Below are positions 7,979 to 13,621 of a stretch of 20,290 bases of DNA, piece by piece. Position 1 is the first letter of the stretch; each line of letters begins with the position of its first letter. A program made the translations under genes and the position numbers. Origin of the DNA: UBA1479 sp964012715 (GTDB lineage Bacteria; Pseudomonadota; Alphaproteobacteria; Rhodospirillales; Casp-alpha2); the NCBI GenBank assembly GCA_964012715.1, contig CAXGUG010000074.1, forward strand, positions 1 to 20,290, written 5' to 3'. The notes beneath the pieces are model-generated. The model did not search any database. It was given only the letters and a program-made list of their open reading frames with translations, and had not been told where the DNA came from.

Positions 7979-8764
7979 ATGTCCGAGAAGAAACATCCGA
8001 CCCAGAAACTGGCGACACACTCGCTGACAGCCCTCTACTACCGGGATCAGAACCTGGTCACCGAAATGATGGGCAAGATGACCTTCACCGAGGCGATGAT
8101 CCGCCACATCCTGAACCGCGAGCCGTCGGCCGCCGACGTCGCGATCATCGATGCCGTGCTGCTGGCCCTGATGGAACATGGCCTGACCCCCAGCGCCGTC
8201 GCCACGCGCCTGACCTATCATTCCGCGCCCGAGGCCCTTCAGGCCGCTGTCGCCGCCGGGATCATGAACGTCGGCTCGACCTTCGTCGGCACCATGGAGA
8301 ACTGCTCCAAACTGCTGCGCGAGATGGTCGAAGGCGACGAAGATCTGGAAACCGCCGCGACGCGTATCGTCGCCGAACACAAGGCCGCCCGTAAATACAT
8401 GCCGGGCTTCGGCCATCACCTGCACAAGCCGGACGATCCGCGCACGCCGAAACTGTTCGAGATCGCCCGCGCCAACGGCGTCAAAGGCGACTACATCCAC
8501 GCGATCGAGGTCCTGAGCAAAGCCGTCGACGCGGCGGCCGGCAAGCATATGACCATCAACGCCACCGGCGGTACGGCGGCCGTTCTGTCGGAAATCGGCA
8601 TCTCGCCCGAAATCATGCGCGGCTTTGCGGTAATCGCCCGCGCCGCCGGCTTGGTCGCCCATATCGCCGAAGAACGCGAAGTTCCGACCGCGCGGTTCAT
8701 CTGGGACACGGTGGAGGAAGAAATCCCCTATGCGGGTAATGCAAAGGTAGATCACGACCATTGA
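7979..8764 (+). CDS. Citryl-CoA lyase-like protein (citrate synthase fold)
   Basis: At 261 residues this matches the short citryl-CoA lyase / ATP-citrate-lyase C-terminal type of the citrate synthase family rather than full citrate synthases (about 370-430). By eye it aligns with the ATP-citrate lyase synthase-homology domain: MEHGLTPS (His67, for the EHGPAVSG histidine), GSTFVG, GFGHHLHKPDDPR (His146, equal to the second catalytic His) and ARAAGLVAHIAEERE near the end. The strand that normally reads NVDG, with the catalytic Asp, here reads NATG, with Thr196 at that place. The fold and CoA binding are well supported; cleavage of citryl-CoA itself is not. A retro-Claisen cleavage or condensation of another 3-hydroxy-3-carboxyacyl-CoA is plausible, with the preceding ligase supplying the substrate. 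Last gene of the rightward operon. Confidence 0.82.
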   Translation: MSEKKHPTQKLATHSLTALYYRDQNLVTEMMGKMTFTEAMIRHILNREPSAADVAIIDAVLLALMEHGLTPSAVATRLTYHSAPEALQAAVAAGIMNVGSTFVGTMENCSKLLREMVEGDEDLETAATRIVAEHKAARKYMPGFGHHLHKPDDPRTPKLFEIARANGVKGDYIHAIEVLSKAVDAAAGKHMTINATGGTAAVLSEIGISPEIMRGFAVIARAAGLVAHIAEEREVPTARFIWDTVEEEIPYAGNAKVDHDH

Positions 8765-8786
8765 GGGGTGTCGGACGCGGAGTCGG

Positions 8787-8823
8787 TCTGACTTTTAGAA
8801 CTTTCGTCTAGATAACATAGACG
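8787..8823 (+). promoter_or_regulatory. Candidate promoter with inverted repeat upstream of the XRE gene
   Basis: CGTCTA (8805-8810) and TAGACG (8818-8823) form a perfect 6-bp inverted repeat with a 7-base spacer. A weak promoter can be drawn over it: TCTGAC (8787-8792) and TAGATA (8809-8814), 16 bases apart. If correct, the repeat overlaps the -10 element and could be an autoregulatory operator for the XRE protein. The repeat is seen directly; the promoter is tentative. Confidence 0.4.
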
Positions 8824-8852
8824 TATGCAGCGTGCTAATTTCCGGGCGAATC

Positions 8853-8873
8853 GTGGCGGCACCAAGCCGCCAC
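8853..8873. other. Perfect 8-bp stem-loop in the XRE leader
   Basis: GTGGCGGC (8853-8860), loop ACCAA and GCCGCCAC (8866-8873) form a stable hairpin 60 bases before the XRE start. AAATTGG follows rather than a run of T, so it is a poor terminator for the lyase gene ending at 8764. It may be an mRNA leader structure or the end of the upstream transcript. Confidence 0.5.
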
Positions 8874-8932
8874 AAATTGGCCGCATAAAAAGGCGAAGTT
8901 CAATCGACCGAGAATAAGGAGCCGCTCCCCCT

Positions 8933-9391
8933 ATGCCCAAATTGTCCGAAAAACCGCATCCCAACCGCATGCCGCCCGGCGTGCCGCATCCGGTCGACAT
9001 CCATGTTGGCGGACGGGTTCGCGAACAGCGGAAGCTCAAAGGAATGAGCCAAGGAGAATTGGGGGACTCCCTGGGCCTGACGTTCCAGCAAATTCAGAAA
9101 TATGAGCGGGGCGCCAACCGCATCGGCGCCAGCCGTCTGTTTCAGTTGAGCCAGATCCTGGGCGTTCCCGTTGCCTACTTCTTCGACGCCATGCCGACCG
9201 ACGTCGAGATGTCGCAGGATAACTTCGACCTGGACGTGACCTTTTCCGAAGACCCGCGCGATTCCTCGGATGTCATGGGGTCGAGCGAAACGACGGAACT
9301 GGTCACGGCGTATTACGCCATCGACAATCCGCGCAAGCGCCGCGCCGTGCACGATCTGATCGCGTCCCTGTCCAAAGCCGACTGGGACTGA
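8933..9391 (+). CDS. XRE-family helix-turn-helix regulator
   Basis: A 152-residue DNA-binding protein with a Cro/C1-type HTH at about residues 27-83: VREQRKLKGMSQGELGDSLGLTFQQIQKYERGANRIGASRLFQLSQILGV, shown here by its key stretches GMSQGELG, FQQIQKYERGANRI and ALGV-like LSQILGVPV. A proline-rich tail of about 25 residues precedes it, and an acidic linker leads to a short helical C-terminus ending KADWD. This layout is common among stand-alone alphaproteobacterial XRE regulators; no peptidase or ligand domain is visible. The ATG at 8933 follows an AAGGAG Shine-Dalgarno at 8916-8921. It stands alone, with its own leader (8765-8932) and a strong terminator at 9450. Targets are unknown; the inverted repeat at 8805-8823 is a candidate site. 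Confidence 0.9.
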   Translation: MPKLSEKPHPNRMPPGVPHPVDIHVGGRVREQRKLKGMSQGELGDSLGLTFQQIQKYERGANRIGASRLFQLSQILGVPVAYFFDAMPTDVEMSQDNFDLDVTFSEDPRDSSDVMGSSETTELVTAYYAIDNPRKRRAVHDLIASLSKADWD

Positions 9392-9449
9392 TTTTCGCGC
9401 TTTGTGGTGTTTTGGCCGGACAAGGACCCGGTCAGCCCTTGGGAGAACC

Positions 9450-9505
9450 CGCCCCGCCAACCGGTCCTGCGTGAACCGCAGAAAGACCGGTGACGGGGCG
9501 TTTTT
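9450..9505 (+). terminator. Intrinsic terminator after the XRE gene
   Basis: Three nested stems stack into one long hairpin: CGCCCCG (9450-9456) with CGGGGCG (9494-9500), ACCGGTC (9460-9466) with GACCGGT (9485-9491), and CTGCG (9467-9471) with CGCAG (9477-9481), closed by loop TGAAC. TTTTT (9501-9505) follows directly on the + strand. It lies between the XRE gene and the convergent M20 gene ending at 9515. There is no T-run on the minus side, so termination in that direction is less certain. Confidence 0.88.
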
Positions 9506-9514
9506 ATGGGTTGA

Positions 9515-10666
9515 TCAGGTCAGCGTCTCGAACAGACGGATCATCAACCGGCAACGGGGAACCATGGAGTCATAATAAATGAACTCCTTGTGGGAATGGG
9601 CCCCGGCCCCATCGGCACCCAGACCGTCCAACGTGGGGATACCCAATGCGCCCGCGAAGTTGCCGTCGGAACCACCACCGGTTTTCAGGTCTTGAAGCTC
9701 GAATCCGATTTCCGCCGCCAGGCCTTTGGCGTGCTCAAACAGCTCGGTAATCACTTCGTTCTTTTCATAGGGCGGACGGTCAATGCCGCCTTCGATCGTG
9801 ATCGTGCAGTCGGGATCGACAGGCGTCAGGCCTTCGATCTTCGCCATGACCTCGTTCGCGACGTCCATGTTGGGCACGCGGGAGTCGACGGAAATGGTGC
9901 ATTTGGCCGGAACGACGTTGGTCAAGGTGCCGCCGTTGATCAAACCAACGGAAACGGTCAGGCCACGCTCGTAATCGGTCAGGGCTTCCAGCGCCAAAAC
10001 CTGATGGGCCATTTCCTTAATTGCGTTGCGTCCGTCCATATGGCGCGTCCCGGCATGGGACGGACGGCCGGTCACGGTTACTTCGTACTGCAGGCGGCCG
10101 TTGCGCGCGGTCACGATCTTGCCGCCTTCGCGGGCCGGTTCCGTAACCAGAACGTACTTGGCCTTTTTCGATTCCTCGATAATGCGCTCGCGCGAGGTCG
10201 GGCTGCCGACTTCTTCGTCGGGGACGTACATGAAGGTAATGGGCAACGGCGTTTCCTGACCGGTGCGAACCAAATGGCGCAACGCGTGCTGGGCGATATA
10301 GGCGCCGGACTTCATATCGACGATGCCGGGCCCATAGACCTTGCCGTCTTCTTGGCGGATCTTCAGGACGTCATCGATCGAGCCCTTCATCTGGGCCGTG
10401 TCCAGGTGCGACATGACCAAGATACCCGGGCCGTCGCCGCCCCAGGGCGTGCGGGTGATCAGGATATCGCCGAAGCCGTCGCGGCCGGGAATACGTTCGA
10501 TCTGCATGCCCAATTCGCGATGGGCTTTTTCGGCCAGGTCGACGACGCGGCTGACGGCTTCACCGTCATGAGACGGGCTTTCAATACGGACCCATTCCAG
10601 AATACCGGAAAGGATTTCTTCGGCGTCGAGCGCCGGTTCATTTGAGGCAGGAGTTATATTGTTCAT
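9515..10666 (-). CDS. M20 metallopeptidase, carboxypeptidase G2 / ArgE-DapE type
   Basis: A 383-residue zinc hydrolase of the glutamate carboxypeptidase-like M20 group, which removes amino acids from peptides or N-acyl amino acids. Metal and catalytic residues are in place: His87 and Asp89 (VMSHLDT), Asp117 (GIVDMKSG), Glu151/Glu152 (PDEEVG), Glu176 (TEPA) and His357 (GAHSHKEF). The dimerisation domain insert (about 185-300, RPSHAGTRHMDGRNAI) is also typical. There is no signal peptide. The chosen ATG gives a normal family length but lacks a clear Shine-Dalgarno; a tandem 13-bp repeat lies just upstream at 10680. It stands alone between a terminator and the PAS gene. It is not the same type as the carbamoylase-like M20 protein at the left edge, and the substrate is not evident. 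Confidence 0.9.
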   Translation of the reverse strand: MNNITPASNEPALDAEEILSGILEWVRIESPSHDGEAVSRVVDLAEKAHRELGMQIERIPGRDGFGDILITRTPWGGDGPGILVMSHLDTAQMKGSIDDVLKIRQEDGKVYGPGIVDMKSGAYIAQHALRHLVRTGQETPLPITFMYVPDEEVGSPTSRERIIEESKKAKYVLVTEPAREGGKIVTARNGRLQYEVTVTGRPSHAGTRHMDGRNAIKEMAHQVLALEALTDYERGLTVSVGLINGGTLTNVVPAKCTISVDSRVPNMDVANEVMAKIEGLTPVDPDCTITIEGGIDRPPYEKNEVITELFEHAKGLAAEIGFELQDLKTGGGSDGNFAGALGIPTLDGLGADGAGAHSHKEFIYYDSMVPRCRLMIRLFETLT

Positions 10667-10679
10667 GATTTAGGTCATT

Positions 10680-10705
10680 CCTGATTGGGAGGCCTGATTG
10701 GCAGG
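10680..10705. repeat. Tandem 13-bp repeat upstream of the M20 gene
   Basis: CCTGATTGGGAGG (10680-10692) is followed immediately by CCTGATTGGCAGG (10693-10705), 12 of 13 bases identical. Read on the minus strand, each unit is a short imperfect palindrome (CCTG-CCAAT-CAGG). The block starts 14 bases upstream of the M20 start codon, so a regulator site is possible. Confidence 0.6.
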
Positions 10706-10731
10706 ATGGAATGCCTAAGCTTAATCTCTTG

Positions 10732-10763
10732 TCGCGACGCGGCGATAGTACCAGCCGTCGCGA
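10732..10763 (-). other. Stem-loop just after the PAS gene stop
   Basis: On the minus strand TCGCGACGGC pairs with GCCGCGTCGCGA, with one 2-base bulge, around a 10-base loop. It begins six bases after the PAS gene's stop codon. No T-run follows, so it is either a weak or factor-assisted terminator or an mRNA-stabilising 3' hairpin. Confidence 0.5.
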
Positions 10764-10768
10764 AGCGA

Positions 10769-11374
10769 TCACGCCTGTTCGACTTGATCGATACAAGCCA
10801 ATATTTGAGTGACCTGCCCGTCATCAGGCCCAAGCGGGAAGAAACCACGCTCGCGCCGCTTGTACGAATACTCATCGACCATCCCGGCTGCGAGCATGAC
10901 CGGCATCTTCAACGTGGCGACGCGGGAGCAAGCCGCGATCAACGGCATCGGCTCGAACGGCCAGGGAACTTCGTCGATGCAGCGCCCGGTCGGGTCGGCA
11001 GGGCTCATCGCACTTCGCCCCTCGACCAGCCAGGTTCCGCAAAAGCGGTAGCGGAAACGCGTCTCTTCAGGGTCACCCGCGCCGTTTTCAACGTCCAAAA
11101 CAGCTACGAACGGCGCCACGTCATACAGGTCCATCAACGAAATATCGGACCAACTCGGAAAGCGACGCTCCGCGCGCTGTTCGACCCAATAATCGAGAAC
11201 CCGTTTAATCCGGGAGCTGCCAATGCCCGCAATCGACGGCGCTTGCGGCGCTCCCTCTCCCCCGTGTTCGCTTGACGGCACACCCTTGGCCCTGACTGCT
11301 ATTGTGTTCAGACCGTCCCCCGAACGGCGCAAGGATTTCAACACATATCGATCTATTCCGTCAAATTCATCCAT
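10769..11374 (-). CDS. PAS_5-type PAS domain protein
   Basis: A 201-residue protein resembling the alphaproteobacterial PAS_5 family. The family outline is visible from about residue 57: VLDYWVEQRAERRFPSW, DISLMDLYDVAPFVAVLDVE, then RFRYRFCGTWLVEG and DPTGRCIDEV. These proteins are typically a single PAS fold with no attached kinase or cyclase domain, and their partners are poorly known. The first 45 residues look disordered. The ATG at 11374 lies 104 bases from the divergent GNAT gene, so the two share a promoter region with two small inverted repeats. I see no membrane segment. The most likely role is a cytoplasmic sensory or accessory protein; the ligand is unknown. Confidence 0.75.
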   Translation of the reverse strand: MDEFDGIDRYVLKSLRRSGDGLNTIAVRAKGVPSSEHGGEGAPQAPSIAGIGSSRIKRVLDYWVEQRAERRFPSWSDISLMDLYDVAPFVAVLDVENGAGDPEETRFRYRFCGTWLVEGRSAMSPADPTGRCIDEVPWPFEPMPLIAACSRVATLKMPVMLAAGMVDEYSYKRRERGFFPLGPDDGQVTQILACIDQVEQA

Positions 11375-11478
11375 GCCCTAATAGCGTAGGCTGTAGCCTG
11401 AAAACGCATGAAATTCTAATATGTTATCAAATAACCGCAGTTTTCCTGGATTTACCCAAGGGAGGAAAAGCAACTGAT
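11375..11478. promoter_or_regulatory. Divergent promoter region, PAS and GNAT genes
   Basis: This 104-base gap is markedly AT-richer than its surroundings, as expected for promoters. It contains AGGCT-GT-AGCCT (11388-11399) and GTTAT-CAA-ATAAC (11423-11435), both perfect inverted repeats. AAGGGAGG near 11458 is the Shine-Dalgarno of the GNAT gene, 13 bases from its ATG, slightly long. No confident -35/-10 pair could be placed. Confidence 0.5.
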
Positions 11479-11937
11479 ATGAATTTTAGAGACGCCTCAC
11501 ACGAAGACCTCGATCCAATTGTCGCATTACTGGCCGACGATACCCTCGGCCAAACCAGGGAAAGGTACGATTCGCCCCTTCCCGACTGCTACGAAGATGC
11601 CTTTCAGGCCATTCAGGCGGACCCGAATTCGCGCTTGTTGGTCGCCACGGATGATGCCGGCGTCATCGGCTGTCTTCAGATCACGATGATTCCCAATCTC
11701 AGCCACCAAGGCGGCTGGCGCGCGCTGATCGAGGGCGTGCGCGTCGCGCCCCGCGCCCAAGGCCAGGGGATCGGACGCGCAATGTTCGAGCACGCCATCG
11801 AACTGGCCAAGGCAAAGGGCTGCCGGATGGTTCAGCTAACCACGGACCGGGCACGGCCGGACGCCCTGGCGTTTTACGAAAGCCTGGGCTTCACCCATTC
11901 CCACGCCGGGATGAAACTGGCCCTGGGCGGAAATTAA
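11479..11937 (+). CDS. GNAT-family N-acetyltransferase
   Basis: A 152-residue single-domain GCN5-related acetyltransferase that transfers an acetyl group from acetyl-CoA to an amine. Motif A is clear: GVRVAPRAQGQGIGRAMFEHA, with the pyrophosphate-binding R92-x-x-G-x-G. Motif B follows as RPDALAFYESLGF. Start chosen at MNFRDAS because the protein begins directly with the first strand of the fold and a Shine-Dalgarno lies upstream; a longer in-frame extension crosses the AT-rich promoter region. It is divergent from the PAS gene and converges with the ABM gene across a strong hairpin. The acceptor substrate cannot be predicted. Confidence 0.9.
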   Translation: MNFRDASHEDLDPIVALLADDTLGQTRERYDSPLPDCYEDAFQAIQADPNSRLLVATDDAGVIGCLQITMIPNLSHQGGWRALIEGVRVAPRAQGQGIGRAMFEHAIELAKAKGCRMVQLTTDRARPDALAFYESLGFTHSHAGMKLALGGN

Positions 11938-11948
11938 CCGCCCCAGGG
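11921..11948. other. Hairpin at the GNAT/ABM convergent junction
   Basis: CCCTGGGCGG (11921-11930) pairs with CCGCCCCAGGG (11938-11948), with one bulged C. The loop AAATTAA carries the GNAT stop codon. It sits between convergent genes with a 26-base gap and probably acts as a bidirectional transcript end, though neither side has a T-run. Confidence 0.5.
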
Positions 11949-11963
11949 TCCCATTGCGCCGCG

Positions 11964-12251
11964 TCAGTCGTCCAAAATCCAGGTCCGAACCTCTTTCGAG
12001 GCGACCCAGGGCATCACCAGCGCGTCAAACGACTTGAAGTGCGGCATCGCCTTATGAGCAACGAAGGCCGCCTCATCGTCATATATTTCGTAGAGGAACG
12101 TAATCGCGGGGTTTTTCGGGTCGCGGCAGACGTCAAATCGCTGACACCCCGGCTCCAGATCGAGAGAGGCCTGCGCGTTCTCCATCATGGCCGGGGCGAA
12201 GTCTTCGATGTGCTCCGGTTTGACGACAAATGTGACGGTGACGACGAACAT
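11964..12251 (-). CDS. ABM-domain monooxygenase-like protein
   Basis: A 95-residue protein with the antibiotic biosynthesis monooxygenase (ABM) ferredoxin-like fold, as in YgiN-type quinol monooxygenases and LsrG-like enzymes. Typical features are the first strand FVVTVTFVVKPEH, then EPGCQRFDVCRDPKNPAITFLYEIYDDEAAFVAHKAMPHF, whose ARxE-like helix and E-x-Y strand are seen as FLYEIYDD and AHKAMPHFKSF. Members act as small dimers, often without cofactor, on quinols or other electron-rich small molecules. The ATG at 12251 follows AAGGA; a longer in-frame start (12488) would overlap the divergent efflux gene and is rejected. It is divergent from the RND pump genes, with 221 bases between. Confidence 0.85.
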   Translation of the reverse strand: MFVVTVTFVVKPEHIEDFAPAMMENAQASLDLEPGCQRFDVCRDPKNPAITFLYEIYDDEAAFVAHKAMPHFKSFDALVMPWVASKEVRTWILDD

Positions 12252-12472
12252 GGTGGAAATCCTTGTTTTCTTCTCAGGTCGGCGCATTCGGCCCGTTGCG
12301 GACCGGCTGCGACATCTTGTTACAAAATTCCAAACGCAGCCGCTACGAAACTTGCTAAATTCATTTCTAATGATCGACGACAGAGACTTGGGGGTTTGGG
12401 CGTCTTCATCGGGCTGATCGCCGATAACGCAGCGCCGCTCGATCGCCACAAACACCCGCGAGAACACGAACC
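12252..12472. promoter_or_regulatory. Divergent intergenic region, ABM and RND pump genes
   Basis: This 221-base gap has an AT-rich core at about 12317-12372, beginning TTGTTACAAAATTCC and continuing CTTGCTAAATTCATTTC, likely holding both promoters. GAAA...TTTC ends (12347-12367) make a very loose palindrome that could suit a TetR-type dimer, but the match is poor. No gene, RNA or clear operator was found, and no regulator gene is adjacent to the pump. Confidence 0.4.
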
Positions 12473-13621
12473 ATGAAACTGCGTACACAGATTATCTTTC
12501 TTGCCGCGCTGGCAGTTGCATTGACCGGCGGCTGGTACGCCTGGAGCAGTGCCGCCGATGTAAAGACCGCGAAACCCGCGGCCCGCGGTTCGGGCAGCGG
12601 CACGCGCGTTCTGGTCGAACCCGCGAACGCAACCCCGGACAAGGTCGTCGTCCGCGCCATCGGCACGGGCGAGGCCCGGCGCTCGGCCACGATTTATTCC
12701 AAGTCTGCCGGCGAAGTCGTCGCCGTCGCCTTCCGTAGCCAGGATCGCGTCAAGGCTGGCCAGGAGCTGTTGCGCCTGGATGACAGCCATCAACAGATTG
12801 CCGTCCGCCTGGCCAAGGTCGAGGTTAAGGACGCGACCCGTCAACTGCATCGTCTGGAAAAACTGGCCCCGTCCGGCACCGCGTCTCAGGCCCGCCTGGA
12901 AACCGCGCAAACCGCCCTGGAAACCGCAAACCTGCGCCTGGATCAGGCAGAGCAGGACCTGGATGACCGGGTCGTCTACGCCCCGTTCGACGGTGTCGTC
13001 GGTCTGACCGACATCGAACGCGGCGACCGCATCACCACCAGCACCCAAATCACCACCCTGGATGACCGCTCTGAAATCCTGGTCGAATTCGATCTGCCCG
13101 AAGAATACGCCGGGCGGCTGAAGGTCGGCGACCCAGTCAGCGTTCGCCCCTGGACCATGCCCGACCAACGGTTCGCCGGGACGATCTCGCAGCTCGGCAG
13201 CCGGATCGACGTCGTCAGCCGCACCCTGCGGGTCGAAGCCACCATCCCCAATACCGAAGACGTGATCCGCCCAGGCACCTCGTTCGAGGTCGAATTGACC
13301 TTTACCGGCAAACCCTATCCGAGTGTGCGCGAAGTCGCCGTGTTGTGGAGCCGCGACGGCGCCTATCTGTGGCGCGCCGTCAGCAAGACCGGTAAGGACG
13401 GCAAGGCCCAGGATCGCGCTGAGAAGGTCTTCGTCTCCATCGTCCGCCGCGACCGGGGCCGTATCCTGGTCGACGGCCCGGTCAACGCCGACGACCGCAT
13501 CATCGTCGAAGGGGTGCAAAGCCTGCGCCCCAACCAGAAGGTCGAGGCCATTCCCTTCGCCTCTTTCTCGCCCGAAGAAGCCGCCGCCGAAAAGCCGAAA
13601 AAGAAAAAGGCGACGCAATAG
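12473..13621 (+). CDS. RND efflux periplasmic adaptor (membrane fusion protein)
   Basis: A 382-residue HlyD/AcrA-type adaptor linking the inner-membrane RND pump to an outer-membrane channel. Residues about 5-27 form an N-terminal signal-anchor without a lipobox Cys. The barrel-sandwich (lipoyl) halves are seen as SKSAGEVVAVAFRSQDRVKAGQELLRLD (about 76-103) and VVYAPFDGVVGLTDIERGDRI (about 164-184). Between them lies a short alpha-helical hairpin with QxxLxxAE-like heptads (ARLETAQTALETANLRLDQAEQDL). Beta-barrel and membrane-proximal domains follow, and the tail is Lys-rich (KPKKKKATQ). The stop abuts the transporter ATG with no gap, so the two are co-translated. The long quoted stretches mark domain positions; the substrate is unknown. 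No outer-membrane factor gene is in the window. Confidence 0.93.
   Translation: MKLRTQIIFLAALAVALTGGWYAWSSAADVKTAKPAARGSGSGTRVLVEPANATPDKVVVRAIGTGEARRSATIYSKSAGEVVAVAFRSQDRVKAGQELLRLDDSHQQIAVRLAKVEVKDATRQLHRLEKLAPSGTASQARLETAQTALETANLRLDQAEQDLDDRVVYAPFDGVVGLTDIERGDRITTSTQITTLDDRSEILVEFDLPEEYAGRLKVGDPVSVRPWTMPDQRFAGTISQLGSRIDVVSRTLRVEATIPNTEDVIRPGTSFEVELTFTGKPYPSVREVAVLWSRDGAYLWRAVSKTGKDGKAQDRAEKVFVSIVRRDRGRILVDGPVNADDRIIVEGVQSLRPNQKVEAIPFASFSPEEAAAEKPKKKKATQ

Noticed and set aside
9590..10645. A 351-residue plus-strand open frame
   Set aside because: It is the shadow of the M20 peptidase, whose catalytic residues are all in the minus-strand frame.
12320..13618. A 432-residue minus-strand open frame
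   Set aside because: It is antisense to the RND adaptor, which has clear domains and a coupled downstream gene. No ribosome site or domain was seen.
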